Below the pieces are notes generated by a model. It saw nothing but the letters and a program-made list of their open reading frames with translations, searched no databases and was not told the origin of the DNA. Position numbers and translations under genes: made by a program. From Macrocybe gigantea (taxonomy: Eukaryota > Basidiomycota > Agaricomycetes > Agaricales > Callistosporiaceae): a DNA stretch of 64,000 nt. The stretch spans positions 868,001 to 932,000 of the forward strand of contig SJRY01000050.1 in NCBI GenBank assembly GCA_011319805.1, read 5' to 3'. Below, piece after piece: positions 1-10,042 of this stretch (within the stretch, counting starts at the first letter, position 1; each line of letters starts with the position of its first letter).

Positions 1-1429
1 GTAGGCTCGCTGGCCCTGCGGCAGCCGCGATGCCTCCGCCCTTGGACGTCGGAGGCGTCATAATCGTTGGGGAGTGCTTCGCCGCAGCATGCTTCTCTTT
101 CTTGCCTTTCTTCCCCCCAGGAGTGCCTTCGCCTCCCATCGAAGAGGTGGCCGCACCCTTCTTCTTGCCGTCTTCTTTACCGCGCGCGGCGACGAAGCTT
201 GGGGTAACGAGTGCGTCCTTGTGGTGTGCATGATTGCGGAGGATAGCTTCTTTGTCTTTCTGCGCTGACTTTTCCGCTTTAAGCGCTTCAAGCAGCGGCG
301 TCGTCTTGGGTACCTCGCTGGGTTGAATTGAGGCAACTTTTCGGTCATGGAAGGAGCAGAAAAGTATGTGTGATGAGGTGAGAGGTTGCTGGAGAGAAAG
401 CGCCGCCTTACCTAGGGCCTCGATCGAGATTGGCTCGGCCTTGGCGGCCGCATTCAGAGACTCCACGAATGAAATATAATCTTCGTCTGAAGTAGATATC
501 AACGAATGAGCCAGTGAGTATGCTGCGTTGCCAAACACCTTTTTCAATAGTATTAATCCTGGCGTCTGGTTTCTTTTTCTCGGCAGGTATCTTTTGGAAA
601 GGGGCAAATTCTACCACGGCTGCGGACTCGTTGCCTATTGCAGAAGAATGAAAAGACGGATGCAACATGTGCGAGGAGAAAACTTGCCTGCCTTGTCCCT
701 GAATACATGCCCATCGTAATCCTTAGCAAACTGTGCAAGCAGCTCTTCATTTTTGAATGCAATATATGCGCGAGCAGGAATGTTCTCCTTGTTAAATCTG
801 CAGATTGTAATCGGACTGTCAAACGCTCCATTTAAGCGCGTAGACGTAGAAGCCCACCTTGTCTTGAACTTGCCCGGATAAAACGCTTTCCAGGTGATGG
901 TCTCGTCGCTGACCCAATTCGTCACGCTCTGCCAAAAGATCTCTTCCGGCAAGTTGGGCGGGAGATGTCGCACGATCGTCTTGAGACGCTCTTGTTGTTG
1001 CGCCTGTTGTTGTTGTTGCTGCTGCTTCTGTTTCTGCACCTGTTGCTGGGAGTGTTCTTGATGATTGTGGTTCTGGAAGATGCTCGTATGGCTGCCAGCG
1101 ACGCCTGTGGTAGCAACAATGGAGGCATGAGCCTGCTTCTCCTTCACGCGCTCCTTCTTCTCCCGCTCCCTCTCTTTCCTGCGCTCCTTCTCCCTTTCCT
1201 TTCGATCTCTGTCCTTCTCTCTGTCTTTTTCCTTGTCCTTGTCTCCCCGTTCCTTATCCTTGACTCGTTCACGCTCACGATCTTTGCGAGTCTTCGCTGG
1301 TGTCTGCTGCTGTGTCGGGGCGCCTATTTCAGCACCTACAACTGCATCAGCGGCAGGAACGACAGAAGATGTCGAAGCGGAGGGCGAAGGGGGTGAAATC
1401 GGTATGACGGATACTGTCGGCGCTGGCAT
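1..1429 (-). CDS. UPF3: UPF3/Smg4 nonsense-mediated mRNA decay factor (partial, 3' end outside window)
   Basis: UPF3 bridges the exon-junction complex or ribosome to UPF2/UPF1 during nonsense-mediated decay. The ATG at 1429 opens a low-complexity leader (Ser/Pro, then Lys/Arg/Glu repeats and a poly-Gln stretch). The Smg4/UPF3 RNA-recognition-like domain follows: a VRHLPPNLPEEIFW core, then YIAFKNEELLAQFAKDYDGH, then VVEFAPFQKIP, all characteristic of the family. Four exons are visible: 1429-688, 634-539, 486-412 and 336 to beyond base 1. The introns lie at 687-635, 538-487 and 411-337. The first intron is GC-AG; the other two are GT-AG. Exon 4 carries the TTPLLEALKAEK segment also seen in homologues, then a Lys/Gly/Ala-rich tail still open at base 1. 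Identity is confident from the domain; the exon 3/4 junction is inferred from frame only. Confidence 0.9.
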
Positions 1430-2080
1430 TGCCGTTCAAGCTTGTGAAGACCCGCTCGGCTGCTCCTAGGTGTGTCTGCTCTTATTGCGATCGCGATGAG
1501 ATTGACAGTGGATTCCTCTTAATTTTTCTTTGCTTGCTGGACTTTATCAGAGTGTGAACAGAGGGTGATTTGCTACAGAGGTATCATATGCGTATCGTGA
1601 GCAATGGGTCGACCAGGGTGGATGGCCCCAAGTGGAGGATGCACGTTAACAGGTTCCATCCAAACAAGATAAATCAAAACAGTCACACATCTCGACTCCG
1701 CGCAAAGAATTTGTCAAGCAATCCGACGAAAAGATGAACCAAAAAATATATATCCAACGACATTGAAGTCTGGTACTGACGATTAACATAATATCGGTCG
1801 CAAATGATCTTTTTCAAAAAATCATCCTTGTAGCCAGCGGCCAACCAAACAAAGTATCACAACAGCACAACACTCAGGATCGGCGCAATACTTGCAGTGA
1901 GAATTAAGATATCGACACGATTCCAGTGGACAACTCTCTTTCCGATGCCTACGTGCAAGGAGGTTTGAAAGGCCGCTGCAATACTATGACAAGTGACGAC
2001 AACTGCTATCTATGACTTGGACATGCACAACGGGCAGTCTTACGATGCGAGTGATGCAAACGAGGGCAAGCCAATTTCGA
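1430..2080. other. Intergenic region, nothing recognised
   Basis: About 650 bases between the UPF3 start and the end of the first GTPase gene. It holds the UPF3 promoter by position. No TATA box, RNA gene, repeat or credible exon was seen. Confidence 0.5.
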
Positions 2081-3629
2081 TTAACTACCACGTCCTGCAC
2101 GCTTTGCCAGATCAAGGCGAGCGCCAACGCTACCAAGGTAAGCTTTTGCAAGGAAGCGCGGAACGAGCGGTATCTTTTCAGCCAGCTCCGTGCCTCTCTG
2201 CGTGAAGGATTTGTTCTGCTCCAACCGTAGTTCGCGTTCTGCTGCATTCTTGGCCTTTTCTGCTTCGGCCGCTCTCTTCTCAGCTTCCAAGAGCCTCCTC
2301 TTATCATCCGACAAGTCACCCTCGTTGTCCGTCTTCTTGTCTTTCTCGAACTGGGCTTGCACCTTCCGTAGTGCCTCGTCATGCGATTTTTGTTGCGCAT
2401 CAAGTCGCTCCATCCACTCCCGCTCTTTCTCCTCTCGCCATTTCGCTCGGTTCTGCTTCTCCGCTTCAGCATCCGCCCTCAGTTCTGCCACCGCTTTCTG
2501 CTCCATCTCAAGACCTTCTTTCAATTCTGATCGCTCCTTCTCCCATCTTTCCAATTCTTTCTGCAGCTTCGCACGTTCTTCCTCCAACTCTTGCCTCATC
2601 GTCACGTTGCTTTCCGCCATCGCGTTCATCTCCACTTTGAGCTCTGATACTTCCTGCTTGTGCTTCGCAATGATCCGCTCCACCTCTTCTCGGTGTACAG
2701 ATCTGGCCGCCGTGTCCTCGAGGCTCTTTCCTTCCACACGAATCTCTTCTTGGATCTTGACTGTCGTAGGTACCAATGTGAAAATATGTTCAAGGACCTT
2801 GAGCGCGCTTTCTCTAGTGCGATTGTGTTGCATAAACACCGCCTGTCCGTCGACAAGTTCCTTGAAGAACTGTGACTTCAACTGCGCCTCGCGCTTCATC
2901 CCATCCTGCGCCTTCTCCAATCGATCCCAAAATGTCGTGAGAACGACAACATTCTTGTAATTATCTAATTATCTGTGCCGCAAAGGCTTCTGAACATCCT
3001 GAGATTGCGACTAGATTGGCCACTGAATCGAGGATCGGAAATTCGCGGAAGATATATAAGACCATTCAGCTTTCGTTCATTGTCATATCTTATGAATATC
3101 ATTCAGCATACAGAGCGAAAGCAAAAGGTTAAAGGAAAGGGCTGACTCGTTCAGAAGGAAATTTGTGATCTTTTTCAAGATCTCCGTGTCAGTCACACCT
3201 GCGCGCGAGTCGTCGAATCCAGGTGTGTCGACCAGGGTAACGTTGCGACCGCTGAAGGTGTCCAAAAAACGAAAGACCTGGACATCGCTTGTCTCGGATT
3301 CAAGGCTGTTGCCAATCACGATGTCTGTATCTCCTGTGAGGAGCTTGATGAACTGCGAACATGACGGTCCAGTCCATATACATGGTCAATTGTGATGGTG
3401 ATGATGAGCGTACCGATGATTTCCCTGTCCCGGTACTGCCCATCACGCTGTTAAACTCATCATCAGAATAAATGAATGCTGCAAGAAACAGTAGAAAGGA
3501 CAATGCTGACACTATAATGACATCGTCGTCTTGTTCATCATCGAGTTTTAGATCGTTGAGCTGTTGTTCTGGGATCTCAGGCGATTCTGATCAATAGTCT
3601 TCATAATCGAGTTCTGTAGAGTTCGACAT
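2081..3629 (-). pseudogene. P-loop GTPase with coiled-coil tail, copy A, broken by two lesions
   Basis: This resembles the P-loop GTPases expanded in agaricomycetes (AIG1/MMR_HSR1-like G domain); cellular role unknown. The pieces seen in order are an acidic N-terminus, Walker A GSTGTGKSS, G3 as VTLVDTPGFDD, a G4-like VVVLTTFWDR, then about 200 residues of Glu/Lys-rich coiled coil ending near 2081. GT-AG introns separate Walker A from the next exon and follow FLLNE. Two things stop it being read through. The only suitable ATG (3629) meets an in-frame TGA at codon 13 (3593-3591). An 8-bp tandem duplication (2958-2973) shifts the frame just before the G4 strand; removing one copy restores GTDNYKNVVVL. 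The paralog at 4865 lacks this duplication and has no intron there. A pseudogene is likely; an unrecognised upstream exon could explain the TGA but not the duplication. Confidence 0.72.
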
Positions 3630-4864
3630 TGCGATGGAGAATGGGTCTACTGTCGTCGCAGGTCTGCCGCGGTAAAACTTTATATCATGTTGAATCTTAT
3701 TGCAATATGTCGTCCTAACGCATTACCAAAGCTGTGTCCATTCAGAAAGCGCCCATGAAAATGTTACAATGCTTCCGTTCCATGAATATCTGATGGCGCA
3801 TGTCAGTCTGAAGACCTCACTCTTTCGATATCACAATCTCACAATCTCACACCCAGCCACTTCGTTCACAGGTTATCGGCGACGATGCGATTCCGAAATC
3901 TTCCCTGCCCCACCAAACGCAGGAACAGCACATAATTGGAGTGTGCTACTGCACGCGGTGATGTCGATAGAGCTGTAAAGAGTGATCCTGTGGGTCTGCA
4001 TTTCTGAGCTGGCATGACATTGCATGACTCCAGCCGAGTGCGACCGGATGAGACAGCTCATCCCGTCAATACGCACAAGAGTCCAGCCTATTCATCAGGA
4101 ATGAGAGCGCACAACCCAAAGAAGTGTTAATCATTACCTCCGATATGATAGCAGGAGAAAGGTTGCATATACGGCCCTCGGCGTCTAATCACTTCACAGT
4201 CAGGATCAATCCAGGGATCTGGAAATCACTGCTACTAATTCAAGATTCTTCTGCTCCAAGGAGAACGCACTTCAATCAAGGAACGACTGCCAACTGAATG
4301 CTGAACCCTATCGGAAGCGCCTACGAAGGTTTTGACACGCGTTATGAACGCTGAGAACGCAACATGGGAAGACAACTGGGTGGGTCGTCCCTGATTATGA
4401 TAGACCAACACCAGCGCTTAAGCAGGTCGCGACTCTGCTCGCGAGCACGACGTTCACGACAGGCTTAGACTCAGGTACTGAACCATGCAGAGGAACGGCG
4501 GCAGCATGATGGGACAAGCTTAGAGCATCCTGGAAATCAAGGGGCATTATGCCAACCCGGACCGCTAAGATGAAGACGGGTTGGCGCCCAAGATCATAGC
4601 CTTCTGCATAGAACAGACGGCGGAATGGGATGGCCAACTTCCAAGCAGGCTGTCGGATGAAGGAAAAATGGCGTGGAGTGAGCCTCCTATGACATCGACA
4701 AGGTGCCTTCAACACGTGCATGGCATTCTCAAGGCCGTTTTTTCAAGGGAGGTATTGCCACAGCCTCATTTCAACTGGGCGCTTTGTCGGATGGAACCTA
4801 TCGCTTCATGAGATTATATCTTCTGCTCTGAACGTCCATGATTCCATCGTTTTAGCTTTTAACG
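3630..4864. other. Spacer between the divergent GTPase copies
   Basis: About 1.2 kb between the two head-to-head GTPase genes. Only short overlapping frames without splice support or recognisable motifs are present. It must hold both promoters if the genes are transcribed. No repeat or RNA gene was seen. Confidence 0.5.
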
Positions 4865-6054
4865 ATGGAGCCTGCCCGTCTCAATGGATTCGCCACGGGA
4901 GAGAGCCGACCCAAAGCATCCATCGCGTATGTCCGGTCTTTTGTTGTACACCGCAGCTTCCATCGATGAGAGTTTATATAGCCTCATGGGCGGGACCGGA
5001 ACCGGAAAAACGACAGTGCGTAAAGAGTGACCTGCTGCACCTTTGACGGCCATTAACTTCGGATTCTGATGATATGGAAAGTTTGTGAACCTGATCGGCG
5101 GCGCTGAGTTTCGTGTAGGAAACGATTTGGAGTCTTGCACAGACAGAGTCCAGTCGCACAATTTTGACTTCGAGGGTTACGATGTGACGCTGGTTGATAT
5201 GCCAGGCTTTGACGACACGAGCAAGAGCGACAGCGACATTCTCAGGATGATCGCAAAGTTTCTTGCATCACAGTGAGTCTTCTCCTGCGGTGCGCCGCCG
5301 CCACGATAGACAGAGCTCAATCCTTATGTTGCAGATATCGAGCCAAGAAAACGCTTCACGGTGTGCTGTACTTCCACAGAATTACCGATGTGCGGATGGG
5401 CGGGTCGTCGAAGCGCAACTTCACCATGTTCCAGAAACTCTGTAGCTCTGTGGCGTTTGCAAACGTCGCGATTGTGACGACTCGTTGGGACCTGGAAGAG
5501 CCGGATGTCGGCGAGAAGCGTTTGAATGCCAGGCCTCTGCAGCCAACGTCCTTCGGCATCTGGTTGGCAAGACGCCACAGGCATTGCTCATCCAGAAAGA
5601 AATAATCGACGAAGGGATGGAAGTGCTGCAGACGGCGGCGGGGCAAGAGCTCCAGAGAGAGATTACGGACCTGGAGGAGAAGCACGAGCGAGAAATTGCC
5701 GAGCTACTGAAGGAGATGCAAATGAGCCCTGACGCATCTGCTCGAGCGGAACTAGAAGAGGAGTGTCGCGTGCTTCGTGAACGGATGATTCACCTGCAAA
5801 CTGAGTCATCTAAGCTGGCCAGAAGTTTGGAGGTCGACGAACCAGATTCTCTCGTTGCAGGAGCTTCAAATGCAGCAGACGCTGCCACCACTGGCCATCC
5901 TCATCCTCCCGACTCCGACGTCGCTTTTGCCCAGACCACGAATGATGGTCATTCCCGTCATCCATCGAATCCGACTCCTAGGCATGCAGTGGCCATAACT
6001 CCGGGTGAAGAGAAGAAAATAACTGGGGGGCACAGAGTGGCCAAATCCAGCTAG
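4865..6054 (+). pseudogene. P-loop GTPase with coiled-coil tail, copy B, internal deletion and frame break
   Basis: Paralog of the gene at 2081-3629, on the opposite strand. The ATG at 4865 is supported by clean splicing: exons 4865-4926, 4982-5015, 5082-5272 and 5335 onward. These join into ASIALMGGTGTGKTT (Walker A), FVNLIGGAEF, VTLVDMPGFDD (G3), HGVLYFHRITDVRMGG and VAIVTTRWDLEE (G4-like). After VGEKR near 5520 the frame fails. The next coding segment (ECQASAANVLRHLVG onward, then a coiled coil ending at 6054) lies in another frame. Against copy A about 25 residues are missing at this point, so an out-of-frame deletion of roughly 70 nt fits. The C-terminus is Ser/Pro/His-rich and unlike copy A. 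No intron spanning the gap could be proposed. Function is unknown. Confidence 0.68.
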
Positions 6055-6781
6055 AGCAGCGGCTATTCACATAAGAGCCGATGAGGATGGGCACCGTCAA
6101 GGTGAAGACAACCGTATGCGACCGGAAGGCATCAAAGGACAGCCTGGAGTAGCGGCGAAGCTACGCCAGTGGGCGATTGGGAAGCTGAGCACGTTCACCA
6201 TAATGTTTCGACCAGAAAATCCTAAACCTGTTTTACTGCGTCCCGCCTCGTTCCGGCTTCAACCACAGTATGCTTCATATCCGAGTCGGTGTACATAGCA
6301 TTTGCCAATTGGTTGTCGTCTCGAAGTCGGGCAGCATTCAGTGTCGGTTTCGCGAGTCAGATCTCGGCATGCCTGTGAACGAGACCTCACATAACGCTGG
6401 AACAAAATCAATGAAATGTTTCAGCACACGAAGCTTTAGGTTTGTGAATGGACTTGCATGGAGTGAATACACCCGTCCACGGTTGTGATTTGAGTCTCAG
6501 TGGAAGAAATTCAAATGGAACGGGGTGGACACGCGTCTTGTCATGCGACCTCATTGTCCTGCCATGATCCCTTCCATGATCCCTTCCTCTAGCGCAAGCC
6601 TCCTTGACAGCCTTGTCGCAGATAGCTCCCAAGCAGGCCTTTATAAAGCACCAACAGTGAAAGCTGCCTGCGAGAGGCGAACTGCATCGGCCTTCTTTTT
6701 TCTGCCTCTCCTTTCTGTCCTTCCACAGTCACAACTTACATCGAAATTTTGGGCACACGACCGCTAGTACGTCCGCCATTC
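6055..6781. other. Intergenic region with promoter of the DHH gene
   Basis: About 730 bases with no supported exon. The distal part has a TATA box and a pyrimidine-rich stretch typical of a fungal transcription start region. Confidence 0.5.
6641..6648 (+). promoter_or_regulatory. TATA box of the DHH-phosphoesterase gene
   Basis: TTATAAAG about 135 bases before the first ATG (6782). It is followed by a CT-rich tract (about 6690-6725) of the kind that precedes fungal start sites. Confidence 0.5.
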
Positions 6782-8669
6782 ATGAGACATACAACAGCAC
6801 ATTCTGAACCCTGTCCCTCTACCAAAGTCTCATTAATGAGCACTATGAAGGCTTTGAAGCGTGCTGCAACGGCTCTTAGTCCGCCCTCGTCTCCGACCTC
6901 GCCGATGTCACCCATGCGGCTTAAGCGCATGTTCACATTCTCGGGCACCAATGGCGTCTCTGATGAGAGCCCCGACCCCTTGACGGACAAGAGAAAGAAA
7001 AAGAAGAAGAAAACGGACGATGATGACCAGGCGGCCGACGACACACCGCCGACACGCCCGCCTTCAGACACCCTAGTGAACTGGCTCGTCGATACAAAGA
7101 AAAAATACCTCAAGGACGTGAATAGTTCGGAAGAGGCATCCGAGGAAAAGAAGGAAGGGGAGAACAGAACTCCAGCACAGAACTGGATTGTGTGTATGGG
7201 AAACGAAGCTGGAGGTCCGTCTGACCTTTCTTCTTTCTTGAATTTTAATTCGCACCTCCTGACTCTGGACTCGATGTTACTAGACCTCGACTCGATTGCA
7301 AGCTCAATTGCCTTAGCATGGGCCTTCTCGGAGCTTCACGGAAGGCCATGCGTACCATTGGTGCGCACGCCACGAGAGGATCTTATCCTTCGTCCAGAGA
7401 ACATATATGCGTTCCAGTTTGCGGGTATCACGAAGCCAGAAGAGCAACTCCTGACGGTCGCGGACCTCACTGATTTTCTGCCATCTGAGGCGCAGATCCA
7501 GGCGCATACTCATGCTCATAACGGCGATTCCACCTTCGATGCTCAAAACTCATTTTCAGCAAAGTTCCCATCGGACAAATTTGCGCTTGTGGACCACAAC
7601 AGGCTACATGAGAGTTTCTCGCTAAATAATCCTTCGGCAGAGGTCGTCGCCGTGCTTGACCACCATCAAGATGAAGGGCTTTACCCATCCGCTGACCCAG
7701 CGTGATCATCATGCCACCATGCGGCAGCTGCACCTCACTCGTCACCGCTGCATGCGCGGAACACCTCCCTCCCAACACCCCGCCAGCACCTGATGATCGG
7801 GCAGGCAGGAACAAGGAGAAGAGCCCAGATGATATTCCACCAGAGCTCGCCACCTTGCTCCTCGGTGGCATCCTGATTGACACATCTGGACTTAAACCAG
7901 AATCGGCTGGTGGGAAGTCGACAGCTCATGACCGACGTGCGGCACTCTGGCTCGCTCCACGGTCTACGCTACTCCTCCCGGAAGATGGTTCGTTCGCGCC
8001 ACAGTCCGGGTTCGATGACGGCGATGACACGGCGCTGCGAGGAACAGACGCGGTGCGGACGCTGGTGAAGCAATTGGATTACAAGAAAAAGAAGGAGATA
8101 GAGCACCTACCGGTATCGGCGCTACTGCGGCGTGACTTCAAAGCGTACGAACTGACGCTTGGATGGGCCGATGGTGAGCCGAAGCCGGTGATTTATGCAG
8201 GGTTATCAGTGTGCCGTTCTCTGTCGAGTGGCTTAATACGAAAAGCAAAGACAAGAAAGACCAGGATAAGGGCAAGGACAAGGAGAACAGTAACAAGAAC
8301 AAAGGCTCTTTACCGCCCCTGACACGCGCGGCGCTCGAGTACATGGAGTCCAAAGACCTGGCCCTTCTCGGTGTTCTGACATCCTACAGTGAGAAAAAGA
8401 AAAAGGGCGCGAAGGAGCACCGACGAGAGATGGCATGGTTCGTGCGGGAGGTAGGTGAGCACACCGTCGCGGGAACTGCAGAGCACCTCCACGCAGGCAT
8501 CGAGGGCGCACCAGAACTACAGGCGGTCAAGGATAAGAAGGCTAAACTTGGAGGGAAGAAACTTCCTGCTGGCGTGAGCGTTTTTGTGTACAGGCATGAT
8601 CCGAGCAAGACGCGCAAGCAGATCGCGCCCGTCATGAAGCGTGCTCTCGAGGAGAGAAAAGCGACTTGA
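6782..8669 (+). CDS. Exopolyphosphatase/Prune-like DHH-DHHA2 phosphoesterase, with two apparent frameshifts
   Basis: DHH-family phosphoesterases such as yeast Ppx1 split polyphosphate using two metal ions. The gene shows the family motifs in order: MGNEAG joined across a 69-nt intron (7215-7283) to DLDSIASSIA (motif I), FALVDHNR (motif II), VLDHHQDEG (DHH motif III), PPCGSCTSLV, ILIDTSGLK (motif IV), and a C-terminal DHHA2 region ending PAGVSVFVYRHD at 8669. The N-terminal Ser/Pro and Lys-rich leader is unconserved; ATG 6782 is first, 6836 (MSTMKALKRAA) is an alternative. The coding sequence slips frame twice, near 7700 (between YPSADPA and IIMPPCGSC) and near 8208 (between AGLS and VPFSVEW). 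Each slip fits loss of one base. No plausible intron covers either: a 26-nt GT-AG stretch at 7702 would restore frame but delete conserved residues. It is either a recent pseudogene or two sequence errors. Confidence 0.78.
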
Positions 8670-9064
8670 TACCAACATTTTTTTTCTTTCGCCGCAAATG
8701 TTCTGTCATCGTATCTGGAATGCCTTGACAGTCATACCCTTTTATACCACCTTCTCTACGGATAGTAGCATCATCTCGTATTAAACGAGAGTATCTGCTC
8801 ATGGGTTCGCCCAACACACTACGATAGATCAAACATACTGAATCGGATAAATTCTCTTGAGAATAGCTCTATCCAATTCAATCTTGGAATCCCGTTTGCA
8901 ACGGGATAGAGGCAAATATTGCTGTGACAGGGATTTCACGTGAAGGTGGTGACTGTCAATGAAGGTTGTGTACGATTTTTTTTTGGGTTCTCTGGAATGC
9001 GTGAATACCGTTACAAGACTGTTTTTAGATAAAAATACAAGAACCAACAATTGCGTCATGCTCG
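8670..9064. other. Convergent 3' spacer
   Basis: About 395 bases between two converging genes. It is AT-richer than its surroundings. No further feature was recognised. Confidence 0.5.
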
Positions 9065-10042
9065 TCATATGTCATCATCGTCCTCAAAGTGCGTCGGTGC
9101 TGTGCAATACGAGGACACGCTCTCCCGCCAATCCGATTCTCCCAGTTGCAGTCGCCGCAGGCTCCCGCTCAACCTCTTCTCCAAATCGTCGTCTCTCTCT
9201 TCGCAAGATCCCTCCGTCGGGGGTGGTGTCGCCGTCGTCTCGGTGCGCGTTGTCCAGTGCGAGAAAGCGCTCTCGTCAGACGGCGACGACGAGAACGACG
9301 AGTCTGAGCTCGGTTGCTGAGGTGAGTGGAGCGAAGATGAAATGCCTGAGCTGTGGAAATCTCGCTCGATGCTCGCAGTGCGCAACAACCGCCTCTGGCG
9401 GTGGCGCAGTGACGGGGTCCGGGTCGCTATTGTGGCTGCTGTCGTTGTCGTGGTTCTGATGCTCCTGCCGTGTGAACATACGGAGCCCGAGCTCGAGTCT
9501 TCTGATTCCTCGCTCTCCGTTCGCGACGGCATGCTCCGCAGCGACCCTCCCTCCCGGATCGTGCTTAATGTCCTTTTCGATTTCACGCCCGCCCGCTTCC
9601 TAGTTGTCCGCTGCCGCACCTGCACTTCCGCCTCTGCTGCTCCCTGCTCACTCTGACCCACACTCTTTCCAGAAGCGGAAGTCGACGAACGGGAAGGTGT
9701 CTTCGTCTTGTCCAGCGTCCGCGGGCTCCCCACGACAACCTTCTCAACACTCTTTCCTGCCCCTGCTGCCGCCGTTGCCGCCCTCCCGACAGCATCACCG
9801 CCCGCTGCATGCAGGTCCGCCACAGCGGGCGTCAAGTAGCACTCCGGGATCGGAAATAATTTGGGATTCGGCTTGCCGTGCGTCTCGTAGTACCTCCTGT
9901 ATCCACCGAAAGTGATCGGCGGGAACGGATCCATGTACGAGCTCCAGCGACACAGGTCCGGCGGCTGTTGCTGTGGCGTCTGTCCTCGTCGGAGCCGCTG
10001 GCGCACGCGGGAGACGACTTGCGAGAGCGATTTAGTGCTCAT
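9065..10042 (-). CDS. Unknown Ser/Arg/Thr-rich protein, single exon, 325 residues
   Basis: Uninterrupted frame from ATG 10042 (MSTKSLSQVVSRVRQRLRRG) to a stop at 9065. No known domain is recognised. The first 70 residues look conserved and folded: they are basic, then carry an aromatic segment PFPPITFGGYRRYYETHGKP and PKLFPIPECYLTP. The rest is low-complexity Ser/Thr/Arg/Glu and ends in an acidic FEDDDDI. No signal peptide or membrane segment is seen. The length of the frame and the ordered N-terminus argue for a real gene. It converges with the DHH gene. Confidence 0.6.
   Translation of the reverse strand: MSTKSLSQVVSRVRQRLRRGQTPQQQPPDLCRWSSYMDPFPPITFGGYRRYYETHGKPNPKLFPIPECYLTPAVADLHAAGGDAVGRAATAAAGAGKSVEKVVVGSPRTLDKTKTPSRSSTSASGKSVGQSEQGAAEAEVQVRQRTTRKRAGVKSKRTLSTIREGGSLRSMPSRTESEESEDSSSGSVCSHGRSIRTTTTTAATIATRTPSLRHRQRRLLRTASIERDFHSSGISSSLHSPQQPSSDSSFSSSPSDESAFSHWTTRTETTATPPPTEGSCEERDDDLEKRLSGSLRRLQLGESDWRESVSSYCTAPTHFEDDDDI

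Noticed and set aside
965..1396. Plus-strand leucine-rich frame of 143 codons
   Set aside because: It is the antisense of the poly-Gln and Lys/Glu repeats of UPF3 exon 1; the composition comes from the repeat.
2190..2960. Plus-strand 256-codon Ser/Phe-rich frame
   Set aside because: Antisense of the GTPase copy A coiled coil; no motif, and the minus-strand reading is clearly the coding one.
7702..7727. 26-nt GT-AG intron in the DHH gene that would restore frame
   Set aside because: It is far shorter than the other introns in the window and would remove the conserved residues PPCGS.
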